From positions 463,542 to 513,256 of the forward strand of contig BJOX01000037.1 in the NCBI GenBank assembly GCA_009731375.1: a stretch of DNA of 49,715 nt, read 5' to 3'. The translations under genes and the position numbers were made by a program. Shown piece by piece: positions 11,228 to 23,352 of this stretch. A model generated the notes under the pieces. It did not search any database, was not told the origin of the DNA, and saw nothing but the letters and a program-made list of their open reading frames with translations. Position 1 is the first letter of the stretch. Every line of letters starts with the position of its first letter. The stretch is from Paulinella micropora (Eukaryota > Cercozoa > Imbricatea > Euglyphida).

Positions 11228-14200
11228 CTAAGATTGGGTATCCCATTTCAAAAGTAAAGCATTCAACATTACAATTTCCTTTTGTTGCTTTTTTTGGGGC
11301 GATTCTTCTTCAGAGGAGGAGCCTTCATCGTCCGATTCAGATGAAGAGCTCGATTCGGAGCTCGAAGTTTCAGAGATCTGAGAAATGTTCTTCTTGACAG
11401 CATTGATCCTGCGCTGGTTTCTTGAGCGCGCGTGCTCAACAGCCTGAACGATGTCTAGACCTGCCAGTGGAAGATTCAGGAGCCTAACGTCTGTCGTGAT
11501 GAGTCTCACCACTGTGTCCCTTGTTTTTTTGGTGTCTTTTGTCAGTATGTCGACCTCTTTTCCCCCTTGAACGATCAGTGGCGGGTTAAATTTACGACCT
11601 TGTACCAAGTTGGATCCATCCGCGGCGCAAAGGAAAAAGTTTTCGTCTGGCGTGATCTTGAATCGGACCTCAAGATTGGGATCCTTACCTTGTCTGCGGA
11701 ACCTCTCCATGGCCTGCTGATCTTTTGCGGCGAGCTTTTCTTTTTTTCTCAACGTACCTGGCCAAGAACACGTCTTCTTCCTGCCCAAACCATCGCACCC
11801 TCATCCAGGTAGCATGCTTGTGCCGATCCTTGAAGATGTTATCGACCTTGAACCGACAAAGTGGCTGCTGTGCCGCTTCGCCTCCTTGGCCATACTCCAC
11901 CCTTGCAAACACCATGTCGTGTGGCTGCAAGTAGCTCTTGCGTTTCTTGACCAGACTGGTTTTCAAATCGTCCTTCTTTTTCTCCTTGCCCTGTGTAGGT
12001 CGACCAGCGTCTGGAAAGGGAAGCTCGAAACGATCCAGTTCCTCGATATTTCCTTCGTGTGCGTTTTCCGCACTAAGCAGGTGAAAAACACCGCCAGGGC
12101 GAACATCCCTCGTGTCGACTGCCTGTGAAGGTCGAGAATTTTGAGGGCGACCACGTTCGATGAAAAGATCCTTTTCGCGTCCTTCATTATCGTTGCCAAC
12201 CGGTTGCCTCAATCTGGAAGTCTGAGCATTATTTGTAACTGTTGATTGCCGCTCGGTTTGCACCACAGTACCAGAGCCGAATCCTCCAGAAAAAGAATTT
12301 TCTGTCTGCGCTTGGTGCTGAACATTTTCAGGGCGAGGTTGTTGCTCTACATCTTCCCCAGATCCGACGTCCATGGCTTCAGGTTCTTGCGCAGATTCCT
12401 CCTGCTCAGGCTAAAAAGCAGATAAGGAACAGCATTCAGATTCAAAGTTTGTTTTACAAGTTTCACATGTCGGAGTAGACCCTACTCCTTTTTTTTTGTG
12501 TTTTTGTTTCGATATTAAGTTACACAGCAAAACTAGTATGCAAAAACAGCAAACAACAAAACATAGCAAACTGAACAGCATGGCTTGACCTCTTGTTTTC
12601 CTTCAGGGTCGTTGTCCCCAAGTAGTTGTTTGTAAAACACCCACGCGTCTTCACCGGTGGTTTCCTCGTCCAGGATTAAGTTGCGCGTGCAGACTCCATC
12701 TCCATGCAGCAGATGTCTTTGGATTGCGTGTATTGCGTTTGTTTTCGTGGCGCGATTGATTTTATTTTCTTCATCAGAAAGTTTTTACTGATGACGACGT
12801 CTCGTTGCGCCGATGCCCGCTCCAAGCACTCTTGACAGTCCTCCGACTGTTGCTTTAACTCTTTCGCACGAAACTTTCGCCAGTGGCGCAGCGTGTTTTC
12901 GGTCGGCTCACGACGCCAACCTTTTCGTTTTCCAGGCCCTTCCTGCCAATGCTCTGCAGCGGAAGTGTCGGAATCGAAATCCTCCTCTTGCAATTCACTC
13001 TCGTTCTGTTTGAGATGTCTGGCAAGGCTGGAGATGACCTTGTCAAGCTCCGTTATGGAAAACAGGGAAATGGCTGGAACAACGTAGAGTTGTCTGGGCA
13101 GCACGAGCTGAATGTTTAATTTGGACAGTATCCAACATTCCATGCGCATCCATTCCTTGGTCTGTAGGCGCACCTGCCCTCGTTCATCGACACAAGTAAC
13201 ATCAAACAAGAACCCGTGGATATCGCGAGATCCATGAAAAATCATTTTGTTGAAACGATCTCTCACTTCGTAGAAGCGTTTGAAGTTGACAATCCAGTTG
13301 CGCTTGAGCACAACAGCGTGGATGCAATCTTCAGGCAGAGCTCTCCGACAAGCTGCCGCCAGTTCAGGAAAAGTGTGCACAGGATTTCTTCCCAGGTATC
13401 TGGAGATCCAAGAAAACTGCTGGTCGACGTCGGCGTGGGTATGGCTCGCGGCCAGAAAGCTGATTTCTACCTGCTTGAAAACCTCTGCTTGGACAAGAGA
13501 AGCCGCCCACGCGAAAAAAACGTGCGTTTTGTTGTCTGAGTTGGTGTTGTCCATCTGGATGAACAGGTATGGTGCAACTCGACCGTTCGTTTTTTTCAGG
13601 AAACGAAAGGAGTCCATCAAGCAAGTGATAGTCGTGTCGGCAGTGTGCGGTACATCTGCGGGTGCAACATACAAGCAGGATCCCACCCCGTGAACTAGCA
13701 CACAGATGACTCGTGCTTGGGTAGTCTGGGCCTGTTGTTCTCGGTCCCTCTTTCCGTTCGCAAATGGAACGGCAGTTTTTGCTTGGTCCATACCATCGAT
13801 CGCCATGCTGGCATAATCCATCCAGTGATGGGTCGCCTTCTTGACGTGGTCTGCGTAGACCTGCCTGTCCTGACGAAGCTCTTGGAAATGTTCAGACCTG
13901 CGCCGACGAACCGTGGTTTGCGCTGCCAAAAGAAGATCAAAGGTTTCTTTGCAAAAACTACATTTTCCGATGGGAGCATGCTTCTTGATGCGGAGGTTCC
14001 AGAACTGCGATGGTTTGTGCTTGGTTCCTTTCCAAAACCTTGCGGAACATGGATTCACTCTTCTTCCAGTCCACCCACGGATACTCGATTTCTGCCTGAT
14101 GAATTGCACACCTCCAGTACTCTCTCTTGCTCTGGTACGGTAAGTACGTAATCTTAGACGCAAGGTCCTGCTCTCCGATTTCCTTCTATCAAAATGCACA

Positions 14201-15457
14201 AAAAAATGCGCGAAATACGAGATTGTGTAAAAGGTTTGGAGCAATCACAGTGAGCATACATCGGAGTAGGGTCTACTCCGACATTTTTTTTGTGATGAAT
14301 TATTGCTCGAACAATGAGCTTCATGATTACACACATTTATAACATCTGTATAACAAAAAACAAAAAAATGATTTTCCAGCTAACTGACCTTGGCATCTTG
14401 AAGGTATTTAATGAAGAAGCCTTCCTTCAAGCCGTCTCGATCACCTGCAATATCCGCCCGAAGAAGTCTTCGTTGGTTCGGGTTAGCGAGATGGATACCC
14501 CAATACACATTCCATCGATGATGGGTTAAACCATAGATTCGACGGACGCAAGCTCTGCAAAATTGGAACTGGCAGACGAGTGCAGTTGTCAAGCCTCCTT
14601 GTACCTTGATGTTTCTATTACTGCGCATGAGTTCCAAAATAACTTAACTCTGCTGTACCCTTCGCAATTTGCAGAAACGAAGCCTTTTCATTGCAAGACG
14701 ATTGATCAATTCAGGAGTTTGATCTTCTTGCGACACGAGGCAGCATTGCTTGATGCGATCAAGATCAACGTCCCATGAATCAGCAAGGGCGGCCTTGGGA
14801 TATCTGAACAAATTGTATTCATATTTTCAATGGAAAAATTAAAAAATGTCATTTCAAATACTCATCTCAAAAAAAATACTTTAAGTGCAACAGTAAACGA
14901 AGCTCATAGTGAAATAATAAGGATCGCGCATCAGAAAAAAAAAATTGGAGTAGACCCTACTCCGAGAAAAGAAAAAACAGCATAATATGGAGAAGACGTT
15001 TCTGACACGTCCATAAAGATATTTTTTACCTTCGCAATCGACGCGATTTTTTCTCTTCTAGATCACGATGGGGATCATTGGCGGGCTGCTCGTAATCCAG
15101 TCCACCATTTCGAAGCACAACTGGTTCTTGAAAGGAATCACCCAGAACAGTTTTTGCTAAAGTTGCAAAATCGAGCTCATGTTCTGTTTCTACGTCGTCG
15201 ACGTGGCTGCAGGAATGTAAATGCGTGTGTTTTCCGATATCTTGCGGTGCAAGGATCTCTCCATCCTTTTTTGGTGAGTCCGAAAACATGGATATCGAAG
15301 AGAAAGACGGGCTGCTGGAACTAGACGTGCAGGGAGCACTACTGATTGACAACCTGTACCCTCTTGCTAGCGCCCGGCCCGCAGAAGAAGACGCGATGCT
15401 TGCTGTAGATGAGCTATTTCCAGGCGACGATGAAATATCGCGATTTTGAGTGTGCAT
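11228..15457 (-). CDS. Transposase-like protein (DUF7869-like), 4 exons, with frame breaks
   Basis: Exons on the minus strand: 15457-15030, 14803-14389, 14131-12590 and 12410-11228 (stop TAG). The three GT-AG introns keep phase. Exon 1 is Ser-rich. Exon 2 has a Cys-rich module (FCRACVRRIYGLTHHRW). Exon 3 carries CSFCKET, then DGMDQAK (about 13,790), QMDNTNSDN (about 13,550) and SHTHADVDQQF (about 13,430). This is the D, D, HTH.D.D layout of a widespread eukaryotic family that I recall as DUF7869, probably an RNase H-fold DDE enzyme. Exon 4 has a small barrel-like segment (RFKVDNIF...MRVRWFG) and an acidic Ser tail. Breaks: in-frame TAA at 14644-14646, a shift near 14,010, and shifts at A runs near 12,790 and 11,743. 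It starts 555 bp from the divergent methyltransferase gene. Mobility is inferred. Confidence 0.6.
12470..12489. repeat. Palindromic hairpin site 2 (transposase intron 3)
   Basis: TCGGAGTAG, ACC, CTACTCC followed by a T run and GTG, inside the intron 12411-12589. Confidence 0.85.
14261..14281. repeat. Palindromic hairpin site 3 (transposase intron 2)
   Basis: TCGGAGTAG, GGT, CTACTCCGA followed by CA, T8 and GTGA, inside the intron 14132-14388. Confidence 0.9.
14946..14964. repeat. Palindromic hairpin site 4 (transposase intron 1)
   Basis: TGGAGTAG, ACC, CTACTCCG preceded by an A run, so the flanking tract is in the opposite orientation to sites 1-3. Inside the intron 14804-15029. Confidence 0.85.
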
Positions 15458-16012
15458 GGAAAAGTCGAAAAGGTGTCAAATCGGAAAAAAATCCAAAAAA
15501 TGCTTTTTTCCGGGCTCACAGACAAAAATATCCGAATAGAGTCTACTCGGACGTTTTCAGCATTTTGGTGTTTGTAGGAAAACCAATTTATGACGATGAT
15601 AAGAAAAGCCTCCTTTTTTTTTGAAAATTTGATTTTTTGGAGGGAATTTCAAATCAAAATTTCAATTTAAAGGCACTTGCCACGTTCCTTTTGCTCAAAT
15701 GCGGCAAAGGAGAAATAAGTGTAGGAAAAATTGGTACTGAACGGTGCTCATGGCTTAAAAAAATTCCGGTAGAGAAAAACGGAAAGCAAAAATGGTCCAA
15801 TTCATCATTGCGCCATTTACAACGTTCAGGCCTACATTTTTTTGGCACGCTCCGAATTTTAAAGGTCGCGCGTCCCTTAGGTCATGTGATTCCTCAGATC
15901 TCGACTTGGGATCAAAGTCGAAAGTGCCTACTGAGCCGGGTACAGACCCTGCTCTTGACTGGCTCGCCACCGAACACCATTATTTTTTGGTATCAGGTGC
16001 AATTGCTTGAAG
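15458..16012. promoter_or_regulatory. Shared upstream region of two divergent genes
   Basis: The 555 bp between the start codons of the transposase-like gene (minus) and the ParB-methyltransferase gene (plus) must hold both promoters. I see no TATA box I would trust. The segment contains hairpin site 5 at 15531-15551. A head-to-head pair with a common control region is a usual layout for two-gene DNA transposons and would give joint expression. Confidence 0.45.
15531..15551. repeat. Palindromic hairpin site 5 (between divergent genes)
   Basis: TCCGAATAG, AGT, CTACTCGGA preceded by CACAGACAAAAATA. The arms differ from consensus by CG to CC on the left and a matching CG to GG on the right. The change is compensatory, so the stem is kept. 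Confidence 0.8.
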
Positions 16013-19000
16013 ATGCCGAGAACGCGAGGTGGTAAAACACCTACTACTCAGGACACCAAGACGAGACCAACTGCTTCCAACAGAGCAGTCGGAGCGGTCC
16101 GTTCGCGTACGAACGCGGTAAATTTTTTAACCTCGATTTCTAATCACAAAAAAAAAGTCGGAGTAGGGTCTACTCCTATGTTTTTTGATTTTTGTTTGTT
16201 CACAGGCAAACGAGTACAGCGTTCCATGCACACAAGCCGAGATGACGATTGCTGTGCTTCCTCCGCAACCTCGCAGGGGCAAGGGAGGAGCTCCTGAAAT
16301 GAGATGGAACATCAAACCCTTGGAGCAGGGTGCAGGGCAGGTCCAGTTGAACCCTGAAACAGACATCGAGAAAATTCTTTTCGATCCAACTGAATTGGAG
16401 ACTAAGATTTTTCGCAACAATGGCAAGCGGTACGTCATGTCTGTAATTTTGTATCAATTACATTCTTGGAAATTTACTGTTTCAGCCAAAAACTTTTTGG
16501 TGTGTTGTTTTTGAGATTTTTTTTAATTTTTTTAAAATCAAAATCCTCAATTTTTCGGTTTGTGATAACTAGGTACTCCGTCGTGAGCTCAGATTTCATT
16601 CCTCCGACTCAAGGTTGGAGATCTTTACTTGTTCATGGTGTTCAGGAAGAGTGGCCCAAGGTACTTTTCAGCCTCTTTCTTTACAAGAAACCGTTACTTT
16701 TCCCATACAGCGTCCCATGTTTTTTATCACAACCTATAATTTTGATGTCTGGACAGTCATATTTTCATGTTGTGATAATGTATCCTGTCACACAATCTGA
16801 AAAAATAGGAGTAGACCCTACTCCGACTTTGTTTCTGTGATGACTGCTAAAATTTCTTTGTTGCTTTTGGTGTGATTTTGGTCCTTCAAGGAAGAAAGGA
16901 ATTTTTGCGTATTCACAGAGCTTTGGTTTTGTATTCAGTTGTTCGCCAAGTGGTCCGCATTGAAACTTGCAAGCAAAGAGGAACTACAAAATGTGGTCGT
17001 GGACAAGTCCAAGAAGGAATACTGCTTTTTCCTTATGCTTACCGTGCAACAACCATTGGAGTGCCAAAGTGAAAAAACTGAAACAAGCATGGTAACTTTT
17101 CCTTTCCTTTTGTTGCTTTTCAAGCTTCTCTGAAGTCTTGGCCGTTTCACGCACAAAAAAAAATTGGAGTAGACCCTACTACAAATTATATTTTTTTGAC
17201 AAGAGCAGGCAGGAAATTTTGGACTCAATTGTCGAAAGAGCGGGCCTCATGATTCAAAAGCGCCAACGTGGTAAGCATTCTTCCTGCCTTTTGCATTCAA
17301 TGTAGTCATTCATGATTCTTTAATTGTGTTGTTCTCAGGCTCAACCCCTGAAGTTTCTGCCTCGTCGACATCGTCGTCTTCGTCGTCTTCGTTTTCTACA
17401 TTGTCGTCGTCTTCTTCGTCGTCGTCGTCTTCGTCTTCTTTACCACCAACGATTTACATCTTGCCTAGTGATATTTCTCGATCTGGATCAGGATTAAAAT
17501 TAGCAACCTCGGCAGCTCCCACAGCTCAGGTGTCAACTCCCAAGCCGGCACCAACCCTGAATTCTTCAACATCACCGCCCAATCCCTTGCTTGAAAAAAA
17601 GTCTGAAACCGACGCTGCAACTGTGGCTGTTGAACCTGAGAAGAAATCTGAGGACCCCCTTGCGCCCAAACCAGTTGCAAATCCTCAATCACCATCAGAG
17701 GAAGCAAGGGAAGAGGTTGTTTCAGTTGCATCTGTTGAGAAGGGAGACGATGGGGAATATGAGGAAGAAGATGAAGATGAAGAAAGTGAAGCCGACACCA
17801 CTCAGTCAACCAAGTCCAAAGGATCTTCTTCTAGCAAGCTCCCGTCACTCAAGCGAAAAAAAGGCAAGCAAGGAAAGGATACAGAGAATGCCGGCAATCC
17901 CAAGAAGAAACGCAAGAATGCTTCGAAGCCCAAGAGCACTGGTACCGCGAGGCTGAAATCCCAGGAAGCCAAGGATGAAACCAGGCAACAACAAGAAAGG
18001 GCTTCAGAAATCATGCAACAAGAAGTTTTGAAAAATCAATTGCTTAAGAAAGGCTTCTTATTGCTCGACGTTGAAGAGCGCTCTTTGCAGATAAAAAGAG
18101 ACCATTTGGTCGGGGCGAAAGAAATTTTTATTCCCCGCATGTACCGCGCGCCGGAACTATGGCAAATTCGTCCCTTCCTCAAAGATCACGCCCAGTCTCT
18201 GTCTACCAAGTTGGCTGAGAATCGTTTCCCAGACCTTCCTGAACCATACCTTGTTCCAGTGAAGCTTACTGAACTTGGCAAGAGAAATGTGAGGAATTTG
18301 ACTGAGAATTACATCGACCCTTTCTGGAATAACACTTTGAACTGGCAGCAATTCACCAGCAAGGAGCAGTTCGAAGCTGAGGCTCCCGGACTTTTTGGTG
18401 AGGGCAAGGTCAATCAAAACACCGAAATGCAGTGGCCACCGTCTACATTCAGCCAGCAATTTCCCAGCAACAAGCACCAGGACATCTACTATCTTGTCAT
18501 CGGTGGGAACCATGGTGTTGCTGCAGTGAAGATGTATCTGGAGAACTATGGACAACGTGTATGGCATCCGAACTTGCTGTTTCGTGCCAGCAAGCTGTAT
18601 ATCAACTTAACGTCTGACGAGATAGCGAGGGCCGTGGGGAAAATGAGCTCTGATTCTCAGGAAAACGTCTGGCAAACCGACGTATTTTCCATGGTCACAC
18701 CATTTCAATTTCAAACGCATAATGTCGGAGTAGGGTCTACTCGACTAGGGTCTACTCCGACTTTTTTTTTGTGAACACGTAATGTCGGAGTAGACCCTAC
18801 TCCGACATTTTGTTTGTCAACAAATTTTTATTACTTTCTGTAGGTGCAGAAACTTCGGGAGCTTTTCAATGTGTACATTCCCATGGATTGCGATAACACG
18901 GAGGATAAGGATGACTTTCGCAAGTCACTGGTCAGTCCTACGTAATGGAATATGGGAGGACCAACATCTTGCCCCAAGTTGATCGCTGGTCGATGCTTCA

Positions 19001-22000
19001 AGACGCGGGAGTCGTTACTTATGCTCATTGGCCTGAAGAGGAAAAGATTGTGGAAGCCAGGAAGACCAAAGCGGATCATCGTACCCCAGAACAGAAGAGG
19101 ATCATGACCCAGTACAACCTTGTCGCTAACAACTTCGATCTACTGCGCTGCGCTGCACGGCTCCAAAGGTTGTGGACCATGCTTGAACGAGTCAACAACA
19201 AGGTTCGAAACCAAGGCATGTATAATCTTCCTGCGGTCAAGAATGCACAAAAGAAGGCGGCAAAAACTGGAAGTGACGAAGACTTAAACGAAGCTCTTTC
19301 CAAGGTCGACTTTTCCAAGTACGACAACCCCGTATCCAAAAACTTCATCAAAAACATCTCGACTGGGTTTCATGACACCCTCCTTGAGGAATGTTTCTCA
19401 AAATTTATGAACAACAATTTGACTCCTTCTCAAGCAGCTACCTGGCTCAGCACCCAGAAGGATATCCTCACGTTGCGGACGTGTATCGCACATAATTTCG
19501 AAGCAACAGACAACACTATGGAATGCCTGCGTTCTGTCTTGGGACCGCAATTCACCGAGGAGTGGTTGCTTACCTTCGCCAGGAAAAAGCCCAAGTTTCT
19601 GGAAAAATTTATCGCAGAGGAGAAGAAAAGAGTCAAGTTAGAAAAAAAAACAAGCACTCCTTGGCAAGCGAAAGCGCCAAGCCTAAGTTTCTGAGGCACG
19701 ACCCGCCCAGGAGGAGGAGGAGGAAGATGAGGGCGGCGAACCTAAACTTGACCATGCTTTTTGGCAATGCTTGTACAATAAGCTTGATCATGACATCAAA
19801 AACCAGCACCGGCAATAGCACTTTCGACAATGCGAATCTCGAAAAGCACGTATCGCACGTGGCCTTAAAATGTCAGAAAGTCCGTCTAAGGAAGGAGAAG
19901 ATGAAGATGCTGACGAAGGACACGATGGCGATGATCATCAATACGATATGGTCCTGTGCCCTCACGTTGTGTCTCTGCAAGGTTCTCGCTATGAATTCTT
20001 CTGCAATGCGGTCGTCAGTGTTTACGGCGAACATGCTAACCTCACTGTCTCGCCTACCTCGCTTCCTCTGAGCCACACTCTGTACAATGTGCTTGAACCA
20101 CTGCAACGCGACTCAAGTGCGCAGTATTACAACTGTGTCTCACACTTGATGAAATTCAACGGTACTCAGAGCAAGTGCAAAATTGTTTTCCGCTATGCCA
20201 ACCTGAACGCGCCTTGGGGATGGGGAATGGCCGACTGGGACAAGGATCGCTGGACCAACATCGAATATGCACATTGCCTTCGCCAAGTAGTTGGTAATCA
20301 AAAATAAGAATAAGTCCTTGTTTACAAATTTATTTATTTTTTTGCAGACATCGCTTGCCCGGAGAATGACCCCCAAACCAACAAGCCATGTACCCTGGAG
20401 TTTTGTGTTGGTGTCCACGTTCCCCTGGAACAGATTTGGATCGTGCAAGATGCTGCCCACAGGGCCGGATACTGCGACACTTTCATCATTAATGCTGTCA
20501 ACTCCCGCTGGAGGCCTTCTCTTGAGCATCACACGTACAATAGGGTGCCTTCAAAATTTGAAAAGTTCGAGTAGACCCTACTCCGATATTTTTTTTGTGA
20601 TGTTTGTTAGAGTATCGCCATCGTAGTTTGCGCCTACAACGAGAAATACGATGATTTTGGCAATGATACTCGACTCGCCGAACGCAAACGACAACCCTCT
20701 GGCCCAAGTGGTGTTGGTGCGCCTGTTGACCAACTTGACTCGTTCCTTGAAGATACAATTCCCTCGGATCATCAGTTCTTTGGCAACGTCATAGTCTATC
20801 AGCACGATGGGCCAAAGTTTACTATGCCTCAGTCAGACGGCCATGGTAACTTCAAGGAAGTGGTTGTTAATCCTTCTGCTGAATCAGTCAAGCTTAACCA
20901 AGGTAACATTACTTATTTTGCTTCACATCAGATTGCTTTGTTTTCATCATGCCTATTTTTTTAATTAATGCATGCTTGTGTTAGCGTTGATTCATTTGCT
21001 TGGGGGTAACGTCGACACGAACATGGTCTTGGATTTATGCTCTGGCAGTGGTTCTTGTGCCATCGCCGCTTTGAGTCAGGGATATTCTGTTCTTTCTCTC
21101 GACCTTGATGTCAAACAAAAGATTGGGTTTTCTAATCGCGTCTTCAATTTTATTTCCAAGCACAGAAAGATACTCATGGATTCTGCCAAGCCGACAGCTC
21201 AACGACAAGCACCGCTTCCACTCAACGAAATCCCTTACCAATGCGGGACAACAGATGAACTCGCGGAATCATTCCATTACTTCGCCAAGGGTGGGGAAGA
21301 AGAGTTGGAGCAACATCAGTTTTGACCCACACGTACTGTGTTGCTCTTGTCTTATTTATCTGTGTGTTTTGTCTTGTACAGAGACGTCAGTAAACTGGGC
21401 CAACCGATGAAGAACGCATCGAGGATCTTACATCACACTTTCGACAAAAGTTCCAAACTTTGATGACCCTTTACCTCCAGTGCAAATCTCTTCAAAGCGA
21501 GATTTCCACTTACACCTGCTCTGTAAGTTCTACCGTGTCTTTAAAGGTTTTCTTCTCGCTGAAACATTTCTTGGTTTGAAGATGGACATAGCAAAAACTT
21601 TGGGTTTGGGAGAGACCGCTTTTGAGAAGTTGGCTGCTAAGTTTCCTTTACCCTTGGCTAGTGATCCTCAGTCTGCTTCGGTTCCTGCGGGCAGTGATGC
21701 ATCTGCCGTGGGCGAGGCTTTAGCCGCAGCTCCGATCATTGAGGCGGAAGCATCGCTGCAGCAGCTTGAGAATTTTTCTGCTTCTTCAACAGTTCGGGCA
21801 GGTGAAGAGCAAGTCTCTGAAACTCCTGCGTCCAGCAGCAGTTCTGGCGGCGCTGTTGCGGGGTCGACTGCAAGTGTCTCACCTACTTCACGTAGCGTGA
21901 TGCCAGAACAGACACAGTAGCAGCAGGATCAGCAACCGCAGGATCAGCAACAGCAGCAGCAGTTGCCTGCTGCCTCAGCAACTGTTGCTCAGCAAAACGA

Positions 22001-22306
22001 TCAAGCTCAAGCGGCCAAAGGTAGCTGAATGATTTCTTTTCGCAAGTCTCACCGTCACATTTTGGGCCAGGCACAGGAGTTAGGAAAAAGAAAGCCCAAA
22101 CCCAACTTTCCATGGACAAATTTATGATCCCAGGTGCTAGTTCTGCCGCTGATATGTCGTATGCCGCTCTCAGAAACGGCAAGTTGAGGTCTGCTCCCTC
22201 TTCTCCGCAGAGACCTGGAGATTCTCCCGCAGGACCTCTGCCATCTTCATCTAACCTCAGTCAGGAAAATGATTACTTGTTGGATGATGCCAGAAACAAT
22301 AAGTAG
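16013..22306 (+). CDS. ParB-like domain plus beta-class DNA amino-methyltransferase, 13-exon model, with lesions
   Basis: Exons: 16013-16117, 16206-16429, 16573-16660, 16939-17091, 17213-17270, 17339-18693, 18844-20293, 20348-20544, 20611-20902, 20985-21290, 21413-21522, 21582-22020, 22071-22306. Phases agree at each junction. Order: a lysine-rich linker; a ParB/Srx-like core (YYLVIGGNHGVAAVK, about 18,490); a helical region; then a methyltransferase with catalytic NAPWGWG (20206-20226, a variant of [DNS]PP[YFW]) before the SAM motif DLCSGSGS (21032-21055). That order is typical of beta-class N6/N4 enzymes. The tail is Gln/Ser-rich. Breaks: frame shifts near 18,930, 19,645 (A9) and 19,715, TAG at 19816-19818, and TAG at 21918-21920 within a Gln run. 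If unspliced at 21290 the enzyme would end at TGA 21325. The exons after 21,400 are less certain. Confidence 0.6.
16157..16178. repeat. Palindromic hairpin site 6 (methyltransferase intron 1)
   Basis: GTCGGAGTAG, GGT, CTACTCC preceded by TCAC and an A10 run, in the 88-bp intron 16118-16205. Confidence 0.9.
16807..16827. repeat. Palindromic hairpin site 7 (methyltransferase intron 3)
   Basis: AGGAGTAG, ACC, CTACTCCGAC in the intron 16661-16938. It has an A6 run upstream and TTTGTTTCTGTGA downstream, so both flanks show the tract. Confidence 0.85.
17164..17182. repeat. Palindromic hairpin site 8 (methyltransferase intron 4)
   Basis: TTGGAGTAG, ACC, CTACTACAA preceded by CACA and A9. The right arm is degraded. 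It lies in the intron 17092-17212. Confidence 0.75.
18724..18806. repeat. Palindromic hairpin sites 9 and 10 (methyltransferase intron 6)
   Basis: A compound unit at 18724-18761 (one left arm, centre GGT, then a second TAGGGTCTACTCCGAC, T9, GTGA) is followed by a clean copy at 18784-18806. Both are preceded by the same ACRYAATGTCGG, which shows local duplication of the unit with its flank. The intron is 18694-18843. Confidence 0.9.
20566..20586. repeat. Palindromic hairpin site 11 (methyltransferase intron 8)
   Basis: TTCGAGTAG, ACC, CTACTCCGA, then TAT, T8 and GTGATG. The intron (20545-20610) is only 66 bp, so the hairpin with its T run makes up most of it. Confidence 0.9.
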
Positions 22307-22514
22307 TATTGGATTGTCTATAATTTTGGACAGTCTTGCCTTTTTCCTTTGATAAGGCTGCGAGTAATTTACTACATGGTAGGTCTCTGTTTTAATTAAA
22401 GTTATTTTGTTATTTAAAGAAAGTTGCTAGTTTCTTGATTGTTCGTTGTTCATGTTGAGACTTCAGCCGGGTTAGATTTGAATCACCCGGTATATTTACT
22501 GGAGGTAAGTTATC

Positions 22515-22534
22515 AGGAGTAGAGTCTACTCCGA
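22515..22534. repeat. Palindromic hairpin site 12
   Basis: AGGAGTAG, AGT, CTACTCCGA followed by TAT, T7 and GTGA, 209 bp past the last stop of the methyltransferase gene model. Confidence 0.85.
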
Positions 22535-22690
22535 TATTTTTTTGTGAAGACATGCTTACATCATTGCTGCCATCAATAATCATAGTTTTTTGCTTGCTGT
22601 TCTTGTACATTTCTTTATCATAACTATCATTAGATATTTCTTACCCACGTTCGCAGTTCTCTTCTATGTTTGTATTATTTAGTAAGTCAA

Positions 22691-22693
<3 letters not shown>

Positions 22694-22730
<37 letters not shown>

Positions 22731-22772
22731 TATATAATATTATATATATATGTATATATATATATATATATA
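22694..22772. repeat. (TA)n microsatellite
   Basis: TATATA tract interrupted by TATACATA and ATAATATTA. Confidence 0.95.
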
Positions 22773-23352
22773 TCAGCAATTTGAATCGTTTTCGTGACGT
22801 TGTCCTCATCAGGGTCCGGTTTCATTGTGTCCAAGCGAACATGCAATTTAATTCTTTCTGTTCAATGCAGCCAAGCTGTTTTGTACGCAATCTTCTACTT
22901 ACCGCTTTCGGTCTTACTGAATCGTTTCAGTTACTTGATAATCAATCGCAGCATTTCTCCAACTACAAAGAGCTCTGGATGCCTTTGTTGTCTTTCCATC
23001 GCTTAAGTTCTTGTCTTCGTTGCAGGATCTCAATCATTGTTTGGCCTCAATTTTCACTTTGAACGCTTGGGCTACAATTCTTGGACCTCATTCCTAAATG
23101 ATTTGTTCGCAAAAAAAACAATCAGTTTTATTGTACATTCAGGCTGACAGCAATCGGTTTATTTCAACCTTCATCTCAAAGCTTTTAAGTTTTGTAAGTT
23201 TTTGCCAGTTTTGGTTTTTTTGATTCAAGGCATGTTGCAACACCTCGAGGACCTGCGACTGAATTTTCTGACGTTGTTCCGTATATATTTAACAAGCCCT
23301 TTTTGCTCAGTTTTGATTATTCTGGTAGAGGTGCATCCACAGAGGTTGAAAG

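Noticed and set aside
14644-21920. Reassigned stop codons (TAA/TAG read as glutamine), suggested by in-frame TAA at 14644, TAG at 19816 and TAG inside a Gln run at 21918
   Set aside because: The 2,961-codon polyprotein has no in-frame TAA/TAG despite many Gln codons, a 450-codon exon of the methyltransferase gene also has none, and TAA/TAG end the transposase-like and methyltransferase genes at sensible places. Point mutations are simpler.
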